The notes below the pieces were generated by a model that saw nothing but the letters and a program-made list of their open reading frames with translations, ran no database searches and was not told where the DNA came from. Below are positions 50,199 through 58,383 of a stretch of 64,000 nt of DNA, one piece after another (position 1 is the stretch's first letter; every line of letters begins with the position of its first letter). Source of the DNA: JANWWM01 sp046719715. Lineage in GTDB: Bacteria > Bacteroidota > Chlorobiia > Chlorobiales > Thermochlorobacteraceae. The translations under genes and the position numbers were made by a program. The stretch lies in contig JBDNCJ010000001.1 in assembly GCA_046719715.1 (NCBI GenBank), positions 87,699 through 151,698 on the forward strand, in the 5' to 3' direction.

Positions 50199-51128
50199 AT
50201 GCTCAAACTCAACGCCGTTTCAAAAGTTTATGACGGGAAAGTCGCCGTCAAAAATCTTTCGCTTGACGTCAATCGCGGAGAAATTTACGGCATACTCGGA
50301 CCAAACGGAGCGGGAAAAACCTCGACGATTCGCATGATTTGCGGCATCACGCTTCCCGATAGCGGCACGATTGAATTTCTTGGCGAGTCGATGCACATGG
50401 CGCTTCAATCCAAAATCGGATACTTGCCCGAAGAGCGCGGCTTGTATAAGAAAATGAAAGTCGGTGAATTGCTCGTCTATTTTGCCGAACTCAAAGGCGT
50501 GCCGAAAGCCGAGGCAAAAGAAAAATCGGCGATGTGGCTCAAGCGATTTGAAATCGAGACTTGGTCGGAAAAAAAGGTTGAAGAACTTTCCAAAGGCATG
50601 CAACAAAAAGTGCAGTTCATTTCCGTCGTGCTGCACGAGCCTGAACTTCTCATTTTGGACGAGCCGTTTTCAGGATTAGACCCGATTAATTCGGAACTGG
50701 TGATGGATATTATTCTCGAGCTGAAAAAAGCAGGAAAGACCATTCTCTTCTCAACACACCGCATGGAACAAGTGGAAAAAATTTGCGACTCAATTTGCCT
50801 GATTAACAGCGGCGAAAAAGTTTTGGACGGCAACGTGCGCGAGGTGAAAAAATCTTACGGCAAAAACATGCTTCACGTGGCATTTGACGGCAGCGACGCA
50901 TTCATCGACATCGCAACATCGATGGGCAAAGTCGACGTGCGCGACCGACAGCCGAAGTATGCGGAGCTCAAACTTTTAGGCGATACGAAGCCAAAAGATA
51001 TTCTCGCGCTCATCGGAGACGAGACCGACCTGACGCGCTTCGAGCTTGCCGAACCGTCGCTCAAAGAAATTTTCATTCTGCGCGTTGGCGAAACGAATCA
51101 AGGGGCGAAATTGAGCGCAACTGCGTAA
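50199..51128 (+). CDS. ABC transporter ATP-binding protein, NatA type
   Basis: ATPase (309 residues) of an ABC-2 type exporter. Walker A GPNGAGKTST, the ABC signature LSKGMQQKVQF, Walker B LLILDEPFSGLDP and the His switch (FSTHRMEQ) are all present. The C-terminal extension (from about residue 215) resembles the DUF4162 domain of NatA-like proteins. The ATG at 50199 is preferred; an upstream start would fall in the repeat element. The expected membrane partner (NatB type) is not adjacent. Confidence 0.88.
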   Translation: MLKLNAVSKVYDGKVAVKNLSLDVNRGEIYGILGPNGAGKTSTIRMICGITLPDSGTIEFLGESMHMALQSKIGYLPEERGLYKKMKVGELLVYFAELKGVPKAEAKEKSAMWLKRFEIETWSEKKVEELSKGMQQKVQFISVVLHEPELLILDEPFSGLDPINSELVMDIILELKKAGKTILFSTHRMEQVEKICDSICLINSGEKVLDGNVREVKKSYGKNMLHVAFDGSDAFIDIATSMGKVDVRDRQPKYAELKLLGDTKPKDILALIGDETDLTRFELAEPSLKEIFILRVGETNQGAKLSATA

Positions 51129-51170
51129 AGCGATTGTTGTATATTCGCGTTTCAATCGCTTGAACCCTTT

Positions 51171-52142
51171 GTGAAAAACCGCGCACGAATGAGTCGCCGA
51201 CTGCTTCTTTTCATTACTCTGCATGTTTTTCTTACCTCAAACGCTCCTGCACAAGAGCGTGCATTTTGGTCGGTCAAACCGCTTCAACCTCAAAAATCAG
51301 TGTATTGGGTTACGACGTCATACTTTGAGGCGTCAGAAGAATTTGCAAGCGCAGGATTTCGTCGCGACCTCTTCCGCGTGGCGACGACCGACGAAACGTC
51401 CTTCCCTGTTACCGATGCACGCTTTATTGACCGGTTGATTGGGCTTCACTACGAATATGGCTATTCGCGCAAACTCACGCTTGTTGGCTACTTGGGTTAT
51501 CGCGGCATTGCCACTTCCTACACGGAAACTGATTTCCCGCAAGGTATTCCGACATTTCTTGCAAAAAATATCACTTCGTCGGGCTTCACCGACCTTTGGA
51601 TTTGGGGGCGTTATGAACTCTTGAATCCCGCGCAACTCAAATTTCCGTTTCGGCTTGCGACGCAACTCGGCGTAAAGTTGCCGACGGGAGATATTCTCGC
51701 GCCCGTCGCGCTCGGCACGGGAATGTTGGATTACGACGCGCGCATGCTCGGCGAATTGACGTTTTTCCTCAACCGTATTCCTGGGTATTTGCTCTTCGAT
51801 ACGGGCTACCGTTTGCGCGGCGGCGACTACAAAAATCAAGCATTGTATCGGGTAGAGTTGGGCATCTCTGCCGCAGAAGAAGTGCAGTTTCGCATCGGTA
51901 TTTCGGGGATTGCCTCGCTGGGCGAATTAAGCACGCTCATTGGAATCGGCGAAATTCCGCGCCCTGCCGCAACGCGCCCGCTCAACATCTTGGGCGACGA
52001 GCGTTATGGACAACTCATACTCGGATTGCAAGCCAATTTTTCTCCAACCTTCTCCGTCTTGGTTGAGTATCAACGGCGGCTCTACGGAAATGCGACGTTC
52101 GTTGGGGATTCCATTCATCTTGCTTTTGCCTTTTTGAGGTAG
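51171..52142 (+). CDS. Putative outer-membrane beta-barrel protein
   Basis: Protein of 323 residues with a signal peptide (RRLLLFITLHVFLTSNAPAQ) and alternating strands of a barrel (YEYGYSRKLTLVGYLGYRG; LILGLQANFSPTFSVLVEYQ). The end, SIHLAFAFLR, is strand-like. It resembles generic transporter/outer-membrane proteins without a named function. The start is a GTG at 51171, with an ATG at 51189 as an alternative. It follows the NatA gene by 42 bp; whether they work together is unknown. Confidence 0.65.
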   Translation: MKNRARMSRRLLLFITLHVFLTSNAPAQERAFWSVKPLQPQKSVYWVTTSYFEASEEFASAGFRRDLFRVATTDETSFPVTDARFIDRLIGLHYEYGYSRKLTLVGYLGYRGIATSYTETDFPQGIPTFLAKNITSSGFTDLWIWGRYELLNPAQLKFPFRLATQLGVKLPTGDILAPVALGTGMLDYDARMLGELTFFLNRIPGYLLFDTGYRLRGGDYKNQALYRVELGISAAEEVQFRIGISGIASLGELSTLIGIGEIPRPAATRPLNILGDERYGQLILGLQANFSPTFSVLVEYQRRLYGNATFVGDSIHLAFAFLR

Positions 52143-52189
52143 CCCGGTTGAAAAATTTGCGAAAACCCGCCGAATCTGTAAATCATACC

Positions 52190-52222
52190 AAATAAAAAAG
52201 GGCGGATTGAAACGCCGCCCTA
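52190..52222 (-). terminator. Terminator of the small repetitive protein gene
   Basis: On the minus strand GGGCGG (52215-52220) and CCGCCC (52200-52205) form a stem with a 9-nt loop, followed by a T-run. It lies 24 bp after the stop codon. Confidence 0.75.
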
Positions 52223-52243
52223 AGTGATGACATCGGTCAATGT

Positions 52244-52468
52244 TCAGTTGTCAGTCGCCATCACATCGTCGTAGCCAGCGGTTCGGACTGTATCGGGAAC
52301 GCGCTTGCCGCCGCTGATTGTCGTTTTTTTGACTGTTGTTTTTGGCTTTTCCAGCACAGTGCCCATGTCGGTGTCGCGCACAGTGTCACTGCCAGCGGTT
52401 CGAACCGTATCGGGCATGTTGCGCACTTCGGTGCGATTTTTTTCGTTTGATGCTTGTTCGTTTGCCAT
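52244..52468 (-). CDS. Small repetitive hypothetical protein
   Basis: Hypothetical protein of 74 residues with no signal or membrane segment. It contains an internal repeat: NMPDTVRTAGSDTV (about 18-31) and RVPDTVRTAGYDDV (about 57-70), separated by a Lys/Thr-rich linker (EKPKTTVKKTTISGGKR). It is rich in Thr, Asp and Lys and is probably unstructured. A good ribosome site (AAAGGA) precedes the ATG and a terminator follows, which supports a real gene. I do not recognise the family. Confidence 0.65.
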   Translation of the reverse strand: MANEQASNEKNRTEVRNMPDTVRTAGSDTVRDTDMGTVLEKPKTTVKKTTISGGKRVPDTVRTAGYDDVMATDN

Positions 52469-52556
52469 TTTTTCCTTTCAGCATTTTGACCACATACTTC
52501 AGTCGGTTTTCAAAATTACTTCCAAGTTCTTCAACGAAACGCGCTTGGCAAACGTT

Positions 52557-54344
52557 TTATTTGAGCAACATCATTTTTTTTGTTTGAACAAACCGCTCGC
52601 CGCTGATTGCATTGGCTTCTAATCGATAAAAATACACTCCTGACGAAAGGGTGCGTGGTGCAACATTAAACAAATACGTGTGTGTTCCTGAAGCCTGTTT
52701 GGTGTCGAGAAGCGTCGCGATTTTTCTGCCTAAAACATCAAAGAGTTCGAGCCGAACTGCGCTTGCGCTTGGAAGGGTGTAAGTGATAATAGTTGTTGGA
52801 TTAAATGGATTCGGATAGTTCTGCGCAAGCATAAACGCTTTTGGTTCGTTGGAAGGTTGAGGTGCGGCAAGTGAAGGCTGAATGGTGAACTTCCACGCGC
52901 CGCCTTGTTCGGCAGTGAGCGGCTTTGTGAGGCGTTTATTGCGGTTTGTCGTGGCGGCGATGTAATAAAAAATCGTTTGCGCAGTATGAGTTCGTGCGCT
53001 CGGCAGTGCAATTTCAGCGCGGAAGGAATCCGCACCGATGGCTTGCATTCGAACGCTTTGAAAGCCTTGTGCTGTATCGGTCGTCCAAAATACTTCTGCA
53101 CGCGCAATGCCGCTTCGTGAAGTAATTTTTGCAAGCACTTCATGCGATGCGCTGTCGGGGGAATCGAGCAAGCGTTTATGTGCAATGACAATCGGCTCAT
53201 CATCCGCAATTTCTTTGGTGATGCAGTGAATTGCGCCCGATTGCGGAATAATTTGATTGCAATTTACGCCCACAATCGTGTAGCCGGGCATGGCTTCTCG
53301 ATAGATGCGAAGTGCAGTTGTATCGTAGCGTTCTTCGTAGGTTGGCACAATGACGGTCTTGTTGATGATGAGCGAATTGGTGTAAGTGCGATAATATCCA
53401 CCTTGATTGGGATAGCGTCCGAATTGGTCAGGCGGCATGGGAATCCGCACTACACGATACGGACGATTGTAGCACGTTTGAAAGTTGTTCAAGACATATT
53501 GCAAGTTGGCTTCAATCTGCGGACCATCAGAGACGCCTTGCGGATATTCGCCGACCAAGAGCGTTTCTTCATCGAGCAGTTTCATGTGCATATCAATATG
53601 ATGAATCAGGTCGTAGGGTAGATTGGGCATTTTGATGTATCGGCGAATGCCCATGAAGCGATGCATGAGCGTGTCGATTTGCGCTTCGGTCTTGGTTGGA
53701 TTTTCATCGAGAACAAGATGCGACGAAAACCCTGTGCCGAACCCATCGGTCATGAAGTTGCCGCCGGTGTGGACTAAGTCGTTAGGCGGCGTGGTCATTT
53801 GAAACAAAGGAATGTTGAGTTGGTTTGCCATTGCAACCGGCACGAGGTCGTCGTTTGGGCGCGGACGATTATAAATCCAATCGATAAAATAGAGCGTATC
53901 TACGCCGTTGGAATAGACAGACCATGGTCCATAATCTCTGCACCAAATAGAGTTTGAAGGTGCAACAATAAAGACCAAATTTTGAAGTGTGCCGCCGCCT
54001 TGCACAATAGTATTTTTGATGTTCGTTGTGTCGTTTGCATTCGCCACGATATAGACTTTGCCTTCTTTTTGCGCGGCGATAACGATTTGTCGAAGAATGG
54101 TCGGAAAACTGCGCCAAGTAATTAAAACGCCTTTGCATGCTTCCCACTCTGCCGCTGTGCGCATGGGCGAAGTTGGCACGCTTGTTATGCCGTCTGCGGA
54201 AACTGGCGGCGTATAAAATCGCATCATCTCGCGCTCTTTGGGCGTCAAGAAGTGAGGCAGTTCTGTCGTATCGCGCTCTTGTGCCATCGCACCAAACGGC
54301 AACAGCATTGCCGACATCAACAAGATTTTCGCAAGTCGCTTCAT
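52557..54344 (-). CDS. Secreted peptidylarginine/agmatine deiminase-like enzyme with T9SS tail
   Basis: Exported enzyme (595 residues). A signal peptide (KRLAKILLMSAMLLPFGAMA) is followed by a PAD_porph/agmatine-deiminase fold (about 60-385). The likely catalytic residues are Asp137 (WCRDYGPW), His249 and Asp251 (HHIDMHMK), Asn323 (TYTNSL) and Cys374 (SGAIHCIT), with spacing close to Porphyromonas PPAD. A beta-rich linker domain follows (about 395-490), then a T9SS sorting domain (QNYPNPFNPTTIITYTLP; VLGRKIATLL; SGVYFYRLEA). It should convert guanidino groups of arginine or agmatine to citrulline or carbamoylputrescine outside the cell; the substrate is unknown. Confidence 0.88.
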   Translation of the reverse strand: MKRLAKILLMSAMLLPFGAMAQERDTTELPHFLTPKEREMMRFYTPPVSADGITSVPTSPMRTAAEWEACKGVLITWRSFPTILRQIVIAAQKEGKVYIVANANDTTNIKNTIVQGGGTLQNLVFIVAPSNSIWCRDYGPWSVYSNGVDTLYFIDWIYNRPRPNDDLVPVAMANQLNIPLFQMTTPPNDLVHTGGNFMTDGFGTGFSSHLVLDENPTKTEAQIDTLMHRFMGIRRYIKMPNLPYDLIHHIDMHMKLLDEETLLVGEYPQGVSDGPQIEANLQYVLNNFQTCYNRPYRVVRIPMPPDQFGRYPNQGGYYRTYTNSLIINKTVIVPTYEERYDTTALRIYREAMPGYTIVGVNCNQIIPQSGAIHCITKEIADDEPIVIAHKRLLDSPDSASHEVLAKITSRSGIARAEVFWTTDTAQGFQSVRMQAIGADSFRAEIALPSARTHTAQTIFYYIAATTNRNKRLTKPLTAEQGGAWKFTIQPSLAAPQPSNEPKAFMLAQNYPNPFNPTTIITYTLPSASAVRLELFDVLGRKIATLLDTKQASGTHTYLFNVAPRTLSSGVYFYRLEANAISGERFVQTKKMMLLK

Positions 54345-54358
54345 ACTTGGCGTCGCGT

Positions 54359-55114
54359 TTAATTGATGTTTGTTATATCAGAGGCTTGACGAATCGTACG
54401 CTCTCGCAAGGTGGCTTTCTTCTTCATTTTAATGTTAAGCACCTCGACGAAGAGCGAGAAAGCAATCGCAAAATACATATAGCCTTTTGGCACATGCACT
54501 TCAAAGGCTTCGGCAACCAGCAAGACGCCGATAAGGAGCAAGAGCGCAAGCCCAAGCATTTTCGTTGTTGGGTGTTCATGAATGAAATCGCTGACGGGCT
54601 TTGCGAAAAGAAGCATCACAAGGGTTGAAGCAATGATGGCGATTGCCATAATCAGCACTTCCTTCGAGAGCCCAATCGCGGTGATAATTGAGTCAATCGA
54701 GAAAATGAAACTCAGCGCGACGGATTGCAGAATGACTGTGGCAAAACTCGATGCCACCTGTGCGCCGCCGCCTTCGGCACTGCCTTCAATTTTCGAGTGA
54801 ATTTCCGTAACGGCTTTATACATCAAGAAAAGCCCGCCAACCAGCATCACGACATCTTTGCCGCTTATCTCTTGGTGAAACACTGTAAAAAGCGGTGATT
54901 CCAAAGAGATGATCCAGCCGATAGCCACTAAAAGCCCTAAGCGCAATCCAAGTGCGGCAAGCAAACTCACCTGACGCGCCTTCGGCTGTGCCTCTGACGG
55001 AAGTTTGGAGACGAGAATCGAAATGAAAATGATGTTATCTATCCCCAACACGATTTCAAGAATCGTGAGGCTAAGCAAACTGAGGAGATTTTCCGATTGA
55101 AGTAACGTGTCCAT
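54359..55114 (-). CDS. TerC family membrane protein
   Basis: Integral membrane protein (251 residues) of the TerC/Alx family, linked to manganese and tellurite handling and to membrane protein maturation. It has LLSLTILEIVLGIDNIIFIS near the start, the acidic IDSIITAIGLSKE, and about seven helices. The ATG at 55114 begins the family; the frame is open further upstream and overlaps queA. It lies 28 bp after queA and 14 bp before the deiminase gene. Confidence 0.85.
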   Translation of the reverse strand: MDTLLQSENLLSLLSLTILEIVLGIDNIIFISILVSKLPSEAQPKARQVSLLAALGLRLGLLVAIGWIISLESPLFTVFHQEISGKDVVMLVGGLFLMYKAVTEIHSKIEGSAEGGGAQVASSFATVILQSVALSFIFSIDSIITAIGLSKEVLIMAIAIIASTLVMLLFAKPVSDFIHEHPTTKMLGLALLLLIGVLLVAEAFEVHVPKGYMYFAIAFSLFVEVLNIKMKKKATLRERTIRQASDITNIN

Positions 55115-55142
55115 AGTGTTGAAAAATTTGGAGTGATTAGTG

Positions 55143-56393
55143 CTACGACGTCCTGTGCCAAAGAAGCGATGAGTCGCCATAACTCAAAAAGCGATAACCG
55201 TTGTCGAGCGCGCTTTGATACACCGTGCGCCAAAAACCGTTTCCCAAGAAAGCGGCGATGAGTGAAATCAGCGTGCTTTTGGGCTGATGAAAATTGGTAA
55301 TCAATCCATTAACGACTTGGAAGCGATAGTCGGGCACAATCATTAATTGGGTTTCGCCTTGAATATGCTCTAATCCATTTGCCTTTGCCCAATCCAACAA
55401 GATATTTAACGCATCTTCAAGCGTGGGTATTTTCTCTTCTGCTGAAAGCCGATAGGCTTCCCACTGCGATACCCACAGCGTATTTCGGGAGCGGGCGTCG
55501 CTGTCGTTAGCGTAAAGTTTCGCACCAAACCAATAGAGCGATTCGAGCGTGCGCATCGACGTTGTTCCAACGGCAACAATACAGGGCTTTGGCAATGTGG
55601 CTTGTTCGAGCAGGCGTTCAAGTGTAGAAAGCGGAACGGCGATTCGTTCAGTGTGCATCTCGTGTTCGGCAATCGTTTCGCTTTCAATCGGTTTAAATGT
55701 GCCCAGCCCAACGTGAAGCGTGAGGTCTGCGATGTGAACGTGCTTGCGATGAAGTGCGTCAAAGACGCGCTCTGTGAAGTGAAGCCCGGCGGTTGGTGCG
55801 GCGACGGAGCCTTGCGAGACGGCATAAACGGTTTGATAGCGGAAGCGATCGAGCTCTTCTGCCTCGCGCTTCAAATACGGCGGAATGGGCATGTTGCCGA
55901 TGGCTTGCAAGAGTTCAGCGAATGATATATCCGCTTCCCAAGCAAAGTCGACGACGGCTTCCGCGCCGATTTTCTCAATGACGGTTGCGATGAGGGTGTG
56001 TAGATACAGTTTTGTGCCCGTTGTGATTTTCCGTCCGCCGATGAGGCAGTTCCAACGGCAGTAGCGTTTGGCGTTAAGCGTCAAGGCAGGGTCGGGACTT
56101 GGTGCAATCGGCTCGAGGCAAAGCACTTCTACCACGCCACCTGTTGATTTTGCGAAATGTAGCCGTGCCGCAATCACTTTGGTGTTGTTGCGAATGAGCA
56201 ACGCGCCTTCGGGCAACAGTGCAGGAAGGTCGTAAAAGTGATAATGTGAAATCTCTTGTGCGTACGCGTCAGCAACGAGCAATTTGCTTTGGTCGCGCTC
56301 CGCCAAAGGAAATTTGGCAATACGCGCTTCGGGAAGGTCGTAAAGAAGCGAATCGAGTGAAACGCTCGGCACAAACGCAGGCGGTTCGTTCAT
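55143..56393 (-). CDS. queA: S-adenosylmethionine:tRNA ribosyltransferase-isomerase
   Basis: QueA (416 residues) makes epoxyqueuosine in tRNA by transferring ribose from S-adenosylmethionine. Motifs: YDLPEARIAKFPLAERDQSK, LLIRNNTKVIAARL, AAPTAGLHFTERV, VGLGTFKPIESETI, VAVGTTSMRTLESL and TNFHQPKSTLISLIAAFLG. The length (416) is above the usual 340-360. Its ATG overlaps the stop of the ferredoxin-like gene as ATGA, so the two are coupled. Confidence 0.93.
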   Translation of the reverse strand: MNEPPAFVPSVSLDSLLYDLPEARIAKFPLAERDQSKLLVADAYAQEISHYHFYDLPALLPEGALLIRNNTKVIAARLHFAKSTGGVVEVLCLEPIAPSPDPALTLNAKRYCRWNCLIGGRKITTGTKLYLHTLIATVIEKIGAEAVVDFAWEADISFAELLQAIGNMPIPPYLKREAEELDRFRYQTVYAVSQGSVAAPTAGLHFTERVFDALHRKHVHIADLTLHVGLGTFKPIESETIAEHEMHTERIAVPLSTLERLLEQATLPKPCIVAVGTTSMRTLESLYWFGAKLYANDSDARSRNTLWVSQWEAYRLSAEEKIPTLEDALNILLDWAKANGLEHIQGETQLMIVPDYRFQVVNGLITNFHQPKSTLISLIAAFLGNGFWRTVYQSALDNGYRFLSYGDSSLLWHRTS

Positions 56394-56737
56394 TTGTGTG
56401 AATTTTCCACCTGTTTAGCGTGGGTTTGAAAGGGATGATTCGGATTGAGTTCGCGCACCATCAACTCTTCAACAGGCTTGCCGCCGATGAAATGCTCCTG
56501 CAAAACGCGCTCGGCATCTTCTTCCGTCAGCAATCGATACCAAATGCCTTCGGGATAAACCACTGTTACGGGCGAGTAGGAACAGCCATCTAAACAGCCC
56601 GATTTGTTGGCGCGAATTTCTTTATGCAACCCTAATTCTTTCAGGCGAGATTTCAGATACTTCTGTATTTTTTCAGGGTCGTGTTGCGCACAACTCGAAA
56701 GGTTAGTGCAAATAAAAGCGTGGTGTGTATAGCGCAT
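56390..56737 (-). CDS. [2Fe-2S] thioredoxin-like ferredoxin
   Basis: Protein of 115 residues of the thioredoxin-like 2Fe-2S ferredoxin family. The four cysteine ligands are Cys10 and Cys16 (FICTNLSSC) and the pair in KSGCLDGCSY (about 48 and 52). The rest forms the Trx-like fold (VTVVYPEGIWYRLLTEEDAE). It is coupled by an ATGA overlap to queA; whether it donates electrons to any queuosine step is not shown. Confidence 0.82.
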   Translation of the reverse strand: MRYTHHAFICTNLSSCAQHDPEKIQKYLKSRLKELGLHKEIRANKSGCLDGCSYSPVTVVYPEGIWYRLLTEEDAERVLQEHFIGGKPVEELMVRELNPNHPFQTHAKQVENSHK

Positions 56738-56768
56738 TGGACGATTAAATTATGATTGCGTAGGCTTG
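56737..56768 (+). promoter_or_regulatory. Possible promoter of the double ABC ATPase gene
   Basis: TTG at 56737-56739, 21 nt, then TAGGCTTG (56761-56768, one mismatch to TAnnTTTG). It sits 45 bp before the start and overlaps the divergent ferredoxin start codon. Confidence 0.3.
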
Positions 56769-56813
56769 CAAAGAAAACAAAAAAATTTCGTCTTAAAAAC
56801 AACTTCTTCATCA

Positions 56814-58373
56814 ATGGCGCCGTCCATAGAACTCAAACATATTTCCAAAAAATTCGGAAATTTTTATGCTAATCAAGACGTCTCGCTGACGGTTGAGCGC
56901 GGCACAATTCATGCGATTGTTGGAGAAAACGGCGCAGGCAAATCTACCTTGATGAAAATTCTTTACGGCTTGTATGAACCGACATCAGGCGAAATTTTCA
57001 TCAACGGCACGCGTGCCCACATTGCTTCTCCGACTGACGCCATTCGCTTAGGGATTGGAATGGTGCATCAACATTTTATGCTTGTGCCAACTTTGAGCGT
57101 TGCAGAAAACATCATTCTCGGCGACGAGCCAACCGCACGCGGCTTCATTGACTTCGCCAAAGTTCACGCCGACTTGAAAACTTTGTCGGAAAAATTCGGA
57201 CTTGCCATTTCACCTGATTCACTTGTCAGCACGCTTTCCGTCGGTGAAGAACAGCGCGTAGAAATTCTCAAAGTGCTTTATCGCAAAGCCGACATTTTGA
57301 TTTTAGACGAACCCACCGCCGTGCTTACCCCGATTGAAACGGAACAACTTTTTCAAACCTTGCGAACACTTGCTCAAAGCGGCAAGACGATTCTCATCAT
57401 CACACACAAACTTGATGAAGTGCTTGCGATTTCAAGCCGCGTGAGCGTGATGCGTCAGGGCAAACTTGTAGCGACAATGGAGACCAAAGACACCACGAAA
57501 GAATCGCTCGCACGCGCGATGGTCGGACGCGATGTCTTGCTGTCCGTTCCGAAAACACCATGCCACGAACAGGGCGTCGTGCTTTCGGTTCGCGACCTCT
57601 CTTACACCGATTCGCGCGGCGTCAAGATGCTCAATCAACTTTCGTTTGACATCAAAGCGGGCGAAATCTACGGCATCGCAGGCGTTGAAGGCAACGGACA
57701 ATCCGAACTGCTCAAAGCCCTGTGGGGCATGCAAGACGACGGCGATGAACTTTCAGGCGAAATCAAATTCGGTTCAGTCAATTTGCTTGGAAAATCGCCG
57801 CGCGAAATTGCCTCGCTGGGCATCTCGCACATTCCCGAAGACCGACTGCGATACGCCGTCATCAAAGACTATTCAATTTCCAACAACTTAATTTTTGGGC
57901 GTCATCGTGAGCCGACCTTCGCTGCACGCATTGGCTTTAAGTGGAACGAACTCGCTCAATATGCCCTCGACATGGTAACTCGCTTCGATGTGCGCATGGC
58001 ACGCCAAGAGCGTGAGCGAGACAAAATCGCTAACGAAAAAATCGGCAACCTCTCTGGCGGCAATCAACAAAAAATTGTTTCCGCTCGCGAACTTGGACGA
58101 CCGCAACTCAAACTCCTTATCTTAGCACAACCGACGCGCGGCGTCGACATCGGCGCTATTGAATTCATTCACCGCAAAATCATTGAGACGCGCGACAGAG
58201 GCATCGCCATTTTGCTCATTTCCGCTGAACTCGACGAAGTTCTCTCGCTCTCTGATAGAATTGGCTGTCTTTACAAAGGCACAATTCGCAAAGAATTTTC
58301 CAAACAAGACGTCTTAGAAGGTCGGGAACATCTTAAAGAGTTTGAAAAAGAAATTGGCGTATTCATCACATAA
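56814..58373 (+). CDS. Double-domain ABC ATPase (simple sugar/nucleoside type)
   Basis: ATPase of 519 residues with two fused ABC domains, as in RbsA, MglA or the nucleoside importer NupO/YufO. Domain 1 has GENGAGKSTLMK, LSVGEEQRVEI and ILILDEPTAVLTP. Domain 2 has GVEGNGQSELLKAL, LSGGNQQKIVSARE and LILAQPTRGVDIG, with the usual degenerate second P-loop. The ATG at 56814 is chosen since it begins the family (SIELKHISKKF). No permease or binding protein is adjacent. It is 10 bp before argS. Confidence 0.9.
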   Translation: MAPSIELKHISKKFGNFYANQDVSLTVERGTIHAIVGENGAGKSTLMKILYGLYEPTSGEIFINGTRAHIASPTDAIRLGIGMVHQHFMLVPTLSVAENIILGDEPTARGFIDFAKVHADLKTLSEKFGLAISPDSLVSTLSVGEEQRVEILKVLYRKADILILDEPTAVLTPIETEQLFQTLRTLAQSGKTILIITHKLDEVLAISSRVSVMRQGKLVATMETKDTTKESLARAMVGRDVLLSVPKTPCHEQGVVLSVRDLSYTDSRGVKMLNQLSFDIKAGEIYGIAGVEGNGQSELLKALWGMQDDGDELSGEIKFGSVNLLGKSPREIASLGISHIPEDRLRYAVIKDYSISNNLIFGRHREPTFAARIGFKWNELAQYALDMVTRFDVRMARQERERDKIANEKIGNLSGGNQQKIVSARELGRPQLKLLILAQPTRGVDIGAIEFIHRKIIETRDRGIAILLISAELDEVLSLSDRIGCLYKGTIRKEFSKQDVLEGREHLKEFEKEIGVFIT

Positions 58374-58383
58374 CCTATCATCA

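Noticed and set aside
52305..52622. A 105-codon plus-strand frame opposite the small repetitive protein
   Set aside because: The minus-strand gene has a ribosome site and a matching terminator; the plus-strand frame has neither and overlaps the end of the deiminase gene.
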